Shown here: positions 7,997 to 16,338 of the stretch, piece by piece
Layout of the letters: each line of letters starts with the position of its first letter
Numbering within the stretch: position 1 is the first letter of the stretch
From: Pseudomonas nabeulensis
GTDB lineage: Bacteria > Pseudomonadota > Gammaproteobacteria > Pseudomonadales > Pseudomonadaceae
DNA length: 64,000 nt
Assembly: GCF_004682045.1 (NCBI RefSeq)
Contig: NZ_QUZT01000032.1
Span: 1 to 64,000, forward strand
Reading direction: 5' to 3'
The notes under the pieces: generated by a model
Told to the model about the DNA's origin: nothing
The model's input: only the letters and a program-made list of their open reading frames with translations
Databases searched by the model: none
Program-made: the position numbers and the translations under genes

Positions 7997-9073
7997 ATGG
8001 CTGATTTACCGATCAATGACCTAAACGTCGAATCCAACGAGACGCTGATCACACCCGATCAGCTCAAGCGCGAAATCCCTTTGAGCGAGGCTGCCCTGCA
8101 GACCGTGACCAAGGGCCGCGAAGTCATCCGTGACATTCTCGACGGCACCGACCACCGCCTGTTCGTCGTCATCGGGCCTTGCTCGATCCACGACCTCAAG
8201 GCGGCACACGAATACGCCGAGCGCCTCAAGGTGCTGGCGGCAGAAGTGTCGGACACCCTGTATCTGGTGATGCGCGTCTATTTCGAGAAACCGCGTACCA
8301 CCGTCGGCTGGAAAGGCTTGATCAACGACCCGTACCTGGACGACTCGTTCAAGATCCAAGACGGTTTGCACATTGGCCGTCAGTTGCTGCTGGACTTGGC
8401 GGAGATGGGCCTGCCCACCGCAACCGAAGCCCTCGACCCGATTTCCCCGCAGTACCTGCAGGACCTGATCAGCTGGTCGGCGATTGGCGCGCGCACTACC
8501 GAATCCCAGACCCACCGCGAAATGGCGTCCGGCCTGTCGTCGGCCGTCGGCTTCAAGAACGGCACAGACGGCGGCCTGACCGTGGCGATCAACGCCCTGC
8601 AGTCGGTCTCCAGCCCGCACCGCTTCCTGGGTATCAACCAGGAAGGTGGCGTCTCCATTGTCACCACCAAGGGCAATGCCTATGGTCACGTGGTGCTGCG
8701 CGGTGGCAACGGCAAGCCTAACTATGATTCGGTCAGCGTCGCCCTGTGCGAACAGGCATTGAACAAGGCCAAGATCAAGCCGAACATCATGGTCGACTGC
8801 AGCCACGCCAACTCCAACAAGGACCCGGCCCTGCAACCGCTGGTGATGGAAAACGTCGCCAACCAGATCCTGGAAGGCAACCAGTCGATTATCGGCTTGA
8901 TGGTCGAGAGCCACCTGAACTGGGGCTGCCAGGCGATTCCAAAAGACCTGGCCGACTTGCAGTACGGCGTGTCGATCACCGATGCCTGCATCGACTGGGC
9001 AGCCACCGAAAACACCCTGCGCAGCATGCACGCCAAGCTCAAGGACGTATTGCCGAAGCGCAAACGCAGCTGA
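7997..9073 (+). CDS. 3-deoxy-7-phosphoheptulonate synthase, class I
   Basis: A 358-residue DAHP synthase (AroF/AroG/AroH type). It condenses phosphoenolpyruvate with erythrose-4-phosphate as the first step of the shikimate pathway. Visible motifs are FVVIGPCSIHD, the substrate-binding RVYFEKPRTTVGWKGLINDP, SWSAIGARTTESQTHR and metal-binding DCSHANSNKDP. The N-terminal extension before LITP fits the feedback-regulated form; which aromatic amino acid inhibits it cannot be read reliably. The ATG at 7997 is chosen because earlier codons are not conserved-looking. A strong terminator follows. Confidence 0.95.
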   Translation: MADLPINDLNVESNETLITPDQLKREIPLSEAALQTVTKGREVIRDILDGTDHRLFVVIGPCSIHDLKAAHEYAERLKVLAAEVSDTLYLVMRVYFEKPRTTVGWKGLINDPYLDDSFKIQDGLHIGRQLLLDLAEMGLPTATEALDPISPQYLQDLISWSAIGARTTESQTHREMASGLSSAVGFKNGTDGGLTVAINALQSVSSPHRFLGINQEGGVSIVTTKGNAYGHVVLRGGNGKPNYDSVSVALCEQALNKAKIKPNIMVDCSHANSNKDPALQPLVMENVANQILEGNQSIIGLMVESHLNWGCQAIPKDLADLQYGVSITDACIDWAATENTLRSMHAKLKDVLPKRKRS

Positions 9074-9093
9074 CCCTGTCGAACTGCGCACAC

Positions 9094-9122
9094 AAAAACG
9101 CCGGGCTAAGCCCGGCGTTTTT
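9094..9122. terminator. Rho-independent terminator
   Basis: Hairpin with stem ACGCCGGGC/GCCCGGCGT flanked by A and T runs, between the convergent DAHP synthase and acetyltransferase genes. It can serve both. Confidence 0.9.
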
Positions 9123-9142
9123 CATACTGCTGTTTTTATGCC

Positions 9143-9424
9143 TTACAGCTTCGCGGCATGGCGCTGGTGACGCTCCATGTAGCGCTCCACATAGGAGCAG
9201 GACGGGATCACCGTGTAGCCGGCCTCTTCGGCGAACTTCAAGGCTTCCTCGGTCAGTGCCGCCGCGATACCCCGGCCCCGCAGTGCGTTGGGCACGAAGG
9301 TCCGATAGATATCCAGGGTCTGTTTACCAAGGTCCATATAGGTCAGATAGGCACGATGACCGTCCACATTGGTCTCGAACTGATGACCAGCCTGGTCATG
9401 GTGGATGGACAACGCCTCGCTCAT
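9143..9424 (-). CDS. Small GNAT-like N-acetyltransferase (YjdJ type)
   Basis: A 93-residue single-domain acetyltransferase. VPNALRGRGIAAALTEEALK is the acetyl-CoA pyrophosphate loop (RGRGIA), and the C-terminal VIPSCSYVERYMERH matches the short YjdJ-type family (PF14542). The substrate is unknown. The start at 9424 has GGAG seven bases upstream; the longer open frame to 9490 has no ribosome site. It ends against the shared terminator with the DAHP synthase gene. Confidence 0.88.
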   Translation of the reverse strand: MSEALSIHHDQAGHQFETNVDGHRAYLTYMDLGKQTLDIYRTFVPNALRGRGIAAALTEEALKFAEEAGYTVIPSCSYVERYMERHQRHAAKL

Positions 9425-9846
9425 CACTACTCCTCGCGGGTCTTGGTTTCTGACCCCTACCTTACCGATGTTTTTCCGGCGAAGGAACATCTACGCCACC
9501 CCGTGCCGGTTTCGACAACGAGAAAACCTTGAGCGCTCACACCTGCACGTAGGGAAATAGTAGGCACCGATCCTGCATTTGCTCAAGGCGCACTCGTCAT
9601 CCCCTGCCGTGGGTGGATATAGAAAGGGCCTCGATCAACCAGTGATCGAAAGCCTGAACATTGCCGGCAGTTGAACCTTATGACGAACAGGCGCTCTTAA
9701 AGTCACCTCTACATGCGCAAAAGATGCAGGGTGCGCCAAACCCAAGCTGAACGAAAGTGTCAGCGTGGATATATAAAATTCCACCGGCTTACAGGGCTCG
9801 ACACATGCGGGCCGGACCTTTCAGGCTAGGTGATACTTTTGCCTGT
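9425..9846. other. Intergenic region without recognisable gene
   Basis: About 420 bases with no supported coding frame or REP element. The sequence becomes AT-rich towards the oprI promoter. Nothing else was recognised. Confidence 0.5.
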
Positions 9847-9874
9847 TTGAAAAAAATTGGACGGTTTTTATACA
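9847..9874 (+). promoter_or_regulatory. Candidate sigma-70 promoter of oprI
   Basis: TTGAAA at 9847-9852 and TATACA at 9869-9874 are separated by 16 bases, close to the sigma-70 consensus. This implies an untranslated leader of about 155 bases before oprI. Very strong expression is expected for this abundant lipoprotein. Confidence 0.5.
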
Positions 9875-10036
9875 AACCTCCAAAAGGTTAGCCAAAATAG
9901 ATTCAGCGTGAGAATTTTTTTTGCTTCTTGCGCTACGTCAGTTTACTTACTACAAGTAATGGGTAGTATGTACGCCGGCTGTTAGCTCACGTTGAGCAAG
10001 TAGCCACTTAATAGAAAGTCCTTGAAGGGGAACACG

Positions 10037-10288
10037 ATGAACAACGTTCTGAAATTCTCTGCACTGGCTCTGGCCGCAGTTCTGGCTACCGGTTGCAGCA
10101 GCGTCTCCAAAGAAACCGAAGCACGTCTGACTGCAACTGAAGACGCAGCAGCTCGCTCCCAGGCTCGTGCAGACGAAGCCTACCGTAAAGCTGATGAAGC
10201 TCTGGCTGCTGCTCAAAAAGCACAACAGACTGCTGACGAAGCTAACGAGCGCGCTCTGCGTATGCTTGAAAAAGCTAGCCGCAAGTAA
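10037..10288 (+). CDS. oprI: Major outer membrane lipoprotein OprI
   Basis: An 83-residue murein lipoprotein, the Pseudomonas counterpart of Lpp. The signal peptide ends in the lipobox LATGC with the lipidated cysteine at residue 19. The mature part is an alanine-rich heptad-repeat helix (ARADEAYRKADEALAAAQKA) that trimerises, and the C-terminal RK matches the lysine that is linked to peptidoglycan. Length equals P. aeruginosa OprI. GGGG-type ribosome site nine bases upstream of the ATG; an ATG five codons earlier is disfavoured because the signal peptide begins at MNNVLKFS. A strong terminator follows. Confidence 0.97.
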   Translation: MNNVLKFSALALAAVLATGCSSVSKETEARLTATEDAAARSQARADEAYRKADEALAAAQKAQQTADEANERALRMLEKASRK

Positions 10289-10309
10289 TAATCCCTCGGG
10301 GTTGTTATC

Positions 10310-10340
10310 AAGCCGATCCATTTATGGGTCGGCTTTTTTA
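10310..10340 (+). terminator. Terminator of oprI
   Basis: Hairpin with stem AAGCCGA(T)CC/GGGTCGGCTT followed by a T run. Confidence 0.9.
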
Positions 10341-10378
10341 TTGCCCGGATTTAAGAACACAAACCAGGGATTGCTTCT

Positions 10379-10508
10379 GTGGCGAGCGGGCTTGTCCCGC
10401 GCTGGGTGGCGAAGCCACCCTAAACTCAGGCACCGAGGTATTTCAGTAAGACCGAGATGGATGGATTTGGGGCGGCTTCGCCACCCAGCGCGGGACAAGC
10501 CCGCTCAC
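10379..10508. repeat. Inverted REP pair (REPIN/BIME)
   Basis: Arms GTGGCGAGCGGGCTTGTCCC (from 10379) and the reverse complement GGGACAAGCCCGCTCAC (to 10508), each with an adjoining GGTGGC/GCCACC hairpin, surround about 50 unique bases. The right arm ends inside the stop codon of the L,D-transpeptidase gene. Confidence 0.9.
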
Positions 10509-11473
10509 TACAAGGGATCGATCGGAGTGCTGGCGGCGACCGGCGCTGCGCCTGGTACACCAATCTCGGTCGGCAGGCCGTCTTCAGCCGCGACCACATC
10601 CCGTACCTGATCCCAGTTAACCCGCAAGTTATTGGCCAGGTCCTCACGCTTGAGCAAGGCGTTGATGACCGCCGTGTGCTTGTCGACCACCGACGGCGTG
10701 CCGTCGTCATTCAAGGGCGTGTGCGCTTCAAGGTAAACCTTGCCGCCGCTGCTGCCGAACTTGTAGGCATCATTGATGATGCGCACCGACGTTCCTACAG
10801 GCACCATGCCAGCCATTTCCAGCACGTTGTTGTTGAACATCCGGAAGCAACCGTGGCTGGTGCGCGTGCCGATCCCGAACTTCATGTTGGAACCGTGTAT
10901 CAGGTAGCCCGGCGTGCCCAAGGTGAACTTGAACGGGCCCAGCGGGTTGTCCGGGCCGGCTGGCACCACGTTGGGCAGCGGGTCACCGTTGGCGGCGTGC
11001 TCGGCCTTGATCGAGGCCGGCGGGGTCCAGGTCGGGTTCGGCGTCTTGGCGATAATGCTGGTGTGGGCGATAGGCGAACCCCAGCCCTCACGTCCAATCC
11101 CCAACGGGAAGGTGTAGACCACATTCTGGCCCTTGGGATAGTAGTAGAGCCGGTATTCCGCAAGGTTGATCACGATGCCTTCACGTGGCCCCGGCGGCAG
11201 GATGAAGCGCGTCGGCAGCACGATCTCGGTGCCCGCACCCGGCAACCAGGCATCCACGCCCGGGTTGGCCGCGACCATCTCGGAGTAGCCCAGGTCATAG
11301 GTGGTGCCCAGGTCGGCGAAGGTGTCTTCGTACTTGGCCTTGATCACCTGGACCTGGCCGACGATGTCTTCACCCGGTGGTGGCAAGGGCAACTGCAAGG
11401 CAGACGCAGAGCCCGCCCCACAGAGTGCAGCGAGAGACAGGCAGCAGGTGACGACGGAAAGGCGCGACAACAT
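10508..11473 (-). CDS. L,D-transpeptidase (YkuD family) with LysM domain
   Basis: A 321-residue periplasmic enzyme that forms 3-3 peptidoglycan cross-links or attaches lipoproteins to murein. It has a signal peptide (residues 1-26, ending SASA), a LysM-like segment at about 45-85 (FADLGTTYDLGYSEMVAANP), and a YkuD domain at about 95-230 with the catalytic signature HGSN...SHGCFRMFN. In this genome it could attach OprI, whose gene lies next door, but that is an inference from position. The stop codon coincides with the edge of a REP arm. Confidence 0.93.
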   Translation of the reverse strand: MLSRLSVVTCCLSLAALCGAGSASALQLPLPPPGEDIVGQVQVIKAKYEDTFADLGTTYDLGYSEMVAANPGVDAWLPGAGTEIVLPTRFILPPGPREGIVINLAEYRLYYYPKGQNVVYTFPLGIGREGWGSPIAHTSIIAKTPNPTWTPPASIKAEHAANGDPLPNVVPAGPDNPLGPFKFTLGTPGYLIHGSNMKFGIGTRTSHGCFRMFNNNVLEMAGMVPVGTSVRIINDAYKFGSSGGKVYLEAHTPLNDDGTPSVVDKHTAVINALLKREDLANNLRVNWDQVRDVVAAEDGLPTEIGVPGAAPVAASTPIDPL

Positions 11474-11545
11474 CCGGAAAATCCTTCGCAGAACGACGGG
11501 TAGGTAAAAAACGATTGTATACGTGAAGCAGGCTTCTAGCTGCCC

Positions 11546-11839
11546 CTACAACTCGAAACGCAATTCCGGCCAGATCGGCGGCGTGCCACGCTTCTGGGAT
11601 TCGAGGATCGCCCGGCACAACGGGCAGAGGCGCTGGTCCTGGAAGATCGAACGATCAACCCGTGACCAACGGGGCTGCGCAGGCAACAGCGTGCCACACA
11701 GCGTGCGATCGATGGAGCCGCCCAGTTCCAATTGACGCGCAACCAGATGCACCCGCACTTCCTGGCAGGCGAACAGATCCAGCTGCTCGTCCGGCTCGAT
11801 CAGTTGGTAGTTAAACAGGGACCAGGCAGGACGCGACAT
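11546..11839 (-). CDS. Conserved hypothetical protein with CxxC pair
   Basis: A 97-residue protein beginning MSRPAWSLFNYQLIEPDEQL. A cysteine at FACQE, another at TLCGTL and the pair LCPLC near residue 78 could bind a metal. No membrane segment or signal peptide. The ATG at 11839 is preferred because GGAG lies six bases upstream. Not assigned to a family I recognise; it resembles proteins conserved among pseudomonads. It lies between the L,D-transpeptidase and tesA on the same strand. Confidence 0.65.
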   Translation of the reverse strand: MSRPAWSLFNYQLIEPDEQLDLFACQEVRVHLVARQLELGGSIDRTLCGTLLPAQPRWSRVDRSIFQDQRLCPLCRAILESQKRGTPPIWPELRFEL

Positions 11840-11897
11840 CAGGGGCTCCAAATCGGGGGGGCGCCACCTTAGCCGAAAGCCTGCCGGTAGAAAAGCG

Positions 11898-12503
11898 TCA
11901 TAGCAGCGGTTTTAGCGTCGGCCAGACATTTTCCAGCAACTTGCCCTGGGCACCGACCGCCGGGTGCAGTTGGTCCGCCTGCATCATCTCCGGGTGACCG
12001 CCGACGCCATCGAGGAAAAACGGCACCAACGGCACCTCTTTCTCCTTGGCCAGGGTGCCGTAGACCTCGGCAAATGCGTTGGTGTAGCGCGGGCCATAGT
12101 TGGGCGGCAATTGCATGCCCAACAACAAGACCTTGGCGCCAATGGCCTTGGAGCGATCAATCATCGAAGCAAGATTTTGTTTCAATTGCGCTGGAGGCTG
12201 GCCACGCAGGCCATCATTGCCACCCAACTCGATCACCACTACGTCCGGCTTATGCTCTACAAGCGCCGCCGGCAGCCGCGCCAGGCCTCCGGCACTGGTG
12301 TCGCCACTGATGGAGGCATTGACCACTTTATCGTCGAAACCCTCAGCCTTGAGCCGTTGTTCCAGCAGGGCCACCCACCCTTTGCGGGTATCCAGGCCGA
12401 AACCGGCACTGATACTATCCCCAACGATCAGGACTGTACCCGCCGCTGCGTTCTGGGCCATGCACATCAAGGCCAGGCCAGCACTCAAAAACCACATTCG
12501 CAT
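11898..12503 (-). CDS. tesA: Multifunctional acyl-CoA thioesterase I / arylesterase TesA
   Basis: A 201-residue periplasmic SGNH hydrolase with thioesterase, arylesterase and lysophospholipase activities. A signal peptide (residues 1-20, ending NAAA) precedes block I IVGDSISAGFGLDTRKGW with the nucleophilic serine. Block II has VNASISGDTSAGG, block III IELGGNDGLRG, and the last block DQLHP carries the Asp-His of the catalytic triad. The ATG at 12503 has GGAG six bases upstream, and that ribosome site overlaps the start codon region of the divergent ABC ATPase gene. Confidence 0.95.
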   Translation of the reverse strand: MRMWFLSAGLALMCMAQNAAAGTVLIVGDSISAGFGLDTRKGWVALLEQRLKAEGFDDKVVNASISGDTSAGGLARLPAALVEHKPDVVVIELGGNDGLRGQPPAQLKQNLASMIDRSKAIGAKVLLLGMQLPPNYGPRYTNAFAEVYGTLAKEKEVPLVPFFLDGVGGHPEMMQADQLHPAVGAQGKLLENVWPTLKPLL

Positions 12504-12513
12504 CGGATTCTCC

Positions 12514-13197
12514 ATGGGCGCACGCATTCTCACCGCGCGGAACCTTAGCAAAGTGGTTCCCAGCGCGGAAGGTGAACTGACTATCCTGCACGAACTGAGC
12601 CTGGAACTGAACAAGGGTGATAGCCTGGCTATCGTCGGCAGCTCCGGTTCCGGCAAATCCACCCTCCTCGGCCTGCTGGCTGGCCTTGACCTGCCCAGCA
12701 GCGGCGAAGTCACCCTGGCCGGCCAGGCCCTGAGCACCCTCGACGAAGACCAGCGCGCGCGCATCCGGGCCGAGCACGTAGGCTTTGTGTTCCAGTCATT
12801 CCAACTGCTCGACAGCCTCAATGCCTTGGAAAACGTCATGCTGCCACTTGAGCTGGACGGTCGCAAAGACGCCCGCGAGCGCGCCCGGCACCTGCTGGAA
12901 CGCGTGGGCCTGGGCCAGCGCCTGACTCACTCGCCACGCCAGCTTTCGGGTGGCGAACAACAACGAGTGGCCATTGCCCGCGCTTTCGCCGCAGAGCCAG
13001 ACGTGCTGTTTGCCGACGAACCCACCGGCAACCTCGACAGCCACACCGGCGAGCGCATCAGCGACCTGCTGTTCGAACTCAATAAAGAGAGCGGCACGAC
13101 CCTGGTGCTGGTCACCCACGACGAGCGCCTGGCCCACCGTTGCCGACGCCTGATCCGCCTTGAAGCCGGCCTGATGGTCGCGCCCCTGGAGCCTTGA
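12514..13197 (+). CDS. ABC transporter ATP-binding protein, YbbA/LolD-like
   Basis: A 227-residue ATPase. Walker A GSSGSGKST, Q-loop VGFVFQSFQ, signature LSGGEQQR, Walker B VLFADEPTGNLD and H-loop VTHDE are all intact. It pairs with the large FtsX-type permease encoded next (TGATG overlap). The tesA-ybbA-ybbP arrangement matches E. coli, where the complex belongs to the MacB/LolCDE-like mechanotransmission group rather than classical importers. Its start codon is 11 bases from that of divergent tesA, and no strong Shine-Dalgarno is visible. Confidence 0.93.
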   Translation: MGARILTARNLSKVVPSAEGELTILHELSLELNKGDSLAIVGSSGSGKSTLLGLLAGLDLPSSGEVTLAGQALSTLDEDQRARIRAEHVGFVFQSFQLLDSLNALENVMLPLELDGRKDARERARHLLERVGLGQRLTHSPRQLSGGEQQRVAIARAFAAEPDVLFADEPTGNLDSHTGERISDLLFELNKESGTTLVLVTHDERLAHRCRRLIRLEAGLMVAPLEP

Positions 13198-15707
13198 TGG
13201 CACGTTTGCCGCTGTTGCGCCTGTTCAGCCTTGCCATGCGTCAATTGCTGCGCGATGCCCGCGCCGGTGAATTGCGCGTGCTGTTCTTCGCCCTGCTGGT
13301 GGCCGTGGCTGCCAGCACGGCCATCGGGTACTTCGGTGCGCGCCTGAACGGCGCCATGCTGTTGCGCGCCACCGAGTTCCTCGGCGCCGACCTGGTGTTG
13401 GAGGGCAGCTCGCCGGCCCGGCCCGAACAAATCAAATCCGGCACCGAACTGGGCCTGGATCACGCCCGCGTGGTGGAGTTTTCCAGCGTCATCGCCACCG
13501 ATAATGGTATCCAGCTTTCCAGCATCAAGGCCGTGAACGAGCAATACCCACTGCGGGGTGAGCTGAAAAGCGCCGCTGCGCCCTTTGGTGAAGAAACACC
13601 AGGCGGCGGACCCAAGGCCGGCGAGGCCTGGGTGGAAGCGCGCCTGCTGACGGCGTTGGACCTCAAGGTCGGCGACAGCATCGATGTGGGCATGAAGACT
13701 CTGCGTCTGGCTCGTGTCCTCACCTATGAACCAGACCGCGCCGGTAATTTCTACAGCCTTACACCACGGGTGATGATCAACCTGGCCGACCTGGATGCCA
13801 CCGGCGTGGTCCAGCCCGGCAGCCGGGTCAGCTACCGCGAACTATGGCGCGGCCCCCAGGGCAGCACCGTACTGCAAACCTACCGTGACTTGATCAAGCC
13901 AGGCCTCGCCGCGAACCAGCGCCTGCAAGACTCACGCGACGGCAACCAACAGATCGGCGGCGCGCTGGGCAAGGCCGAACGTTATCTGAACATGGCCAGC
14001 CTGGTGGCGGTACTGCTGGCCGGCGTGGCCGTGGCGTTGTCGGCGAACCGTTTCGCTACCCGCCGTTTCGATGCCAGTGCGTTGTTGCGTTGCCTGGGTC
14101 TCTCGCGACGCGAAGCCATGTTGCTGTTCAGCCTGCAGCTGAGCGTACTGGGGCTATTGGCAAGCCTGGCTGGCGCCCTGCTCGGCTGGCTGGCGCAATT
14201 TGGCTTGTTCTATTTCTTGCACGACCTGCTACCGGCAGACGTTCCTCCAGGTGGGCTGCTACCGGCCGTTGCCGGGATCGGTACTGGACTGGTCGCTCTC
14301 GCTGGTTTCGCTTTGCCTCCCCTGGCCGCACTGGGCCGGGTACCACCGCTGCGGGTATTGCGTCGCGACCTGCTGCCGATCCCGTCCAGCACCTGGATGG
14401 TCTACGGTGCGGCGCTGTTCGCGCTAGGCCTGATCATGTGGCGTCTTAGCCTCGATCTGGTGCTGACCTTCGCCTTACTCGGCGGCGGCGTGGTGGCGGC
14501 GCTGATCCTCGGCGGCCTGCTCCTGCTACTGTTGCAGAGCCTTCGACGCTTGCTCGCCCGTGCATCCCTGCCGTGGCGCCTGGGCCTGGGCCAACTGCTA
14601 CGCCATCCATTGGCCGCCGCCGGGCAGTCCCTGGCGTTTGGCTTGATCCTGCTGTCCATGGGTTTGATCGCGCTGCTGCGTGGCGAGTTGCTCGACACTT
14701 GGCAGAACCAATTGCCCAAGGATGCCCCCAACTATTTTGCCCTGAACATCCTGCCGGCCGACAAGGACGCCTTTGGCGCCCGCCTGTTGGAAGTGCAGGC
14801 ACAATCGGCGCCCTTGTACCCCGTAGTGCCGGGCCGTCTGATCAGCATCAATGGCGAGCCGGTTCAGGAGATTGTCAGCAAGGACTCCAGCGGTGACCGC
14901 GCCGTACAACGTGACCTGAGCCTGACCTGGGCCGCCGATCTGCCGCCGGGCAATGCCCTGACGGCCGGTTCGTGGTGGTCGCAGCAGCCCACCGATGAAG
15001 TTCCAGGCGTGTCGGTAGAAGCCAAGGTAGCGGAAAGCCTCAAGCTCAAGCTCAACGACCACTTGGTGTTCACGGTGGGCGGAGAAAATCGCGAAGCGCG
15101 GGTGACCAGCCTGCGAACCATCAACTGGGATAACTTCCAGCCCAACTTCTTCATGATTTTCCAACCGGGCACCTTGAAGGACCTGCCGGCGACGTACCTG
15201 ACCAGCTTCTACCTGGCTCCAGGCCATGACCAGCAGATCGTCGATCTGTCGCGGGCGTTCCCGGCGGTGACCATCCTGCAGGTCGAGGCACTGCTGGAGC
15301 AGTTGCGCAGCATCCTCGCCCAAGTGACGTTGGCGGTGGAATATGTGCTGCTGTTTGTGCTCGCAGCGGGGATGGCGGTGTTGTTCTCAGGGCTGCAAGC
15401 CACACTGGACGAACGTATCCGCCAGGGGGCGTTGCTGCGTGCACTGGGCGCCGAGCGCAAGCTGCTGGTCAAGGCCCGGCGCATCGAGTTCGGTTTGCTG
15501 GGTGCCGTCAGCGGCTTGTTGGCGGCGCTTGGAACCGAGCTGGTGACCTTCGTGTTGTACCGCTACGCGTTTGACCTGGCCTGGCACCCTCACCCGTGGC
15601 TACTGCTGTTGCCATTGATCGGTGCCGTACTGATCGGTGGTGCCGGAGTGTTTGGCACGCGCCGAGCGTTGAATGCCAGCCCACTGACCGTATTGCGCGA
15701 AGGCTGA
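13197..15707 (+). CDS. FtsX-family ABC permease, YbbP-like
   Basis: An 836-residue inner membrane protein. TM1 lies at about 20-42. A periplasmic domain follows, then a FtsX core with three helices (about 265-370), a central set of helices (about 400-480), a second periplasmic domain, and a final FtsX core with four-helix topology (about 710-830). This two-core layout is that of YbbP. It probably works with the ATPase encoded just upstream; the start ATG overlaps the ATPase stop by one base. The substrate is unknown. Given divergent tesA, a role in lipid or acyl handling at the envelope is often suggested but not shown by sequence. Confidence 0.9.
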   Translation: MARLPLLRLFSLAMRQLLRDARAGELRVLFFALLVAVAASTAIGYFGARLNGAMLLRATEFLGADLVLEGSSPARPEQIKSGTELGLDHARVVEFSSVIATDNGIQLSSIKAVNEQYPLRGELKSAAAPFGEETPGGGPKAGEAWVEARLLTALDLKVGDSIDVGMKTLRLARVLTYEPDRAGNFYSLTPRVMINLADLDATGVVQPGSRVSYRELWRGPQGSTVLQTYRDLIKPGLAANQRLQDSRDGNQQIGGALGKAERYLNMASLVAVLLAGVAVALSANRFATRRFDASALLRCLGLSRREAMLLFSLQLSVLGLLASLAGALLGWLAQFGLFYFLHDLLPADVPPGGLLPAVAGIGTGLVALAGFALPPLAALGRVPPLRVLRRDLLPIPSSTWMVYGAALFALGLIMWRLSLDLVLTFALLGGGVVAALILGGLLLLLLQSLRRLLARASLPWRLGLGQLLRHPLAAAGQSLAFGLILLSMGLIALLRGELLDTWQNQLPKDAPNYFALNILPADKDAFGARLLEVQAQSAPLYPVVPGRLISINGEPVQEIVSKDSSGDRAVQRDLSLTWAADLPPGNALTAGSWWSQQPTDEVPGVSVEAKVAESLKLKLNDHLVFTVGGENREARVTSLRTINWDNFQPNFFMIFQPGTLKDLPATYLTSFYLAPGHDQQIVDLSRAFPAVTILQVEALLEQLRSILAQVTLAVEYVLLFVLAAGMAVLFSGLQATLDERIRQGALLRALGAERKLLVKARRIEFGLLGAVSGLLAALGTELVTFVLYRYAFDLAWHPHPWLLLLPLIGAVLIGGAGVFGTRRALNASPLTVLREG

Positions 15708-15713
15708 AACGAA

Positions 15714-15747
15714 GCGGGCCCGCACTCCTGATTGGAGGCGGGCCCGC
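15714..15747. terminator. Long GC-rich hairpin between convergent genes
   Basis: GCGGGCCCGC occurs twice as an inverted repeat, and the inner CTCC/GGAG extends the stem to about 14 pairs with one bulged A and a five-base loop. No T run follows on either side, so it is only terminator-like. Confidence 0.55.
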
Positions 15748-15752
15748 ATGGC

Positions 15753-16226
15753 TTACTTCACGTACTCGATGCCGGTAATCCACCAGCACACTTCACCACC
15801 CGGGGTCTGCACGATGGCCTCGTCGTCCACTTCTTTGCGCAGAAGCGCACGAGCCATCGGTGAATCGATGGAGATGTAGTCCATCCGATCATAAATCTCG
15901 TCGTAGCCCACTATTCGAAAACGCTTGGTCTCGCCCTGCTCGTTTTCGATCTCGACCCAGGCGCCAAAAAATACTTTGCCTTCCTGCTCGGGCATGTACT
16001 CCACTACGCGCATGTCTTCCAGGCGTTTGCGCAGGTAACGCACGCGTCGATCAATCTCGCGCAGCAGCTTTTTGTTGTACTGGTAATCGGCGTTTTCGCT
16101 GCGGTCCCCCAATGAGGCCGCCCAAGTCACCTTACGGGTGGTGTCAGGGCGCTTCTCTCGCCAGAGGTAATCCAGCTCCTTTTTCAGCGCCTCATGACCT
16201 TCTTTGGTTATCAGCTTGGTACTCAA
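15753..16226 (-). CDS. greB: Transcription elongation factor GreB
   Basis: A 157-residue factor that enters the RNA polymerase secondary channel and stimulates cleavage of backtracked RNA. The N-terminal coiled coil has LITKEGHEALKKELDYLW and the acidic tip GDRSENADYQYNKK; the C-terminal domain has EYMPEQEGKVFFGAWVEIE and SIDSPMARALL. The likely start is the TTG at 16226, preceded by AGGGGA eight bases upstream, giving STKLITKEG next and the length of E. coli GreB (158). ATG codons at 16253 and 16271 have no ribosome site. Confidence 0.94.
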   Translation of the reverse strand: MSTKLITKEGHEALKKELDYLWREKRPDTTRKVTWAASLGDRSENADYQYNKKLLREIDRRVRYLRKRLEDMRVVEYMPEQEGKVFFGAWVEIENEQGETKRFRIVGYDEIYDRMDYISIDSPMARALLRKEVDDEAIVQTPGGEVCWWITGIEYVK

Positions 16227-16338
16227 ACGCTTGCGTCCCCTGGCAATGTCCATTGGCACCGATGCATACAAGGTTTGTACCCTGCGATCGGCCGGCAGGC
16301 ATTGATGATAAATGAACCCAGGAAACTAGCCAGACCCG

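Noticed and set aside
8021..9091. Long open frame antisense to the DAHP synthase gene
   Set aside because: It is a shadow of GC-rich codon usage; the plus strand carries full family motifs and the antisense product has none.
10457..11503. Open frame antisense to the L,D-transpeptidase
   Set aside because: The catalytic SHGCFR motif and signal peptide are on the minus strand; the antisense frame runs through a REP arm.
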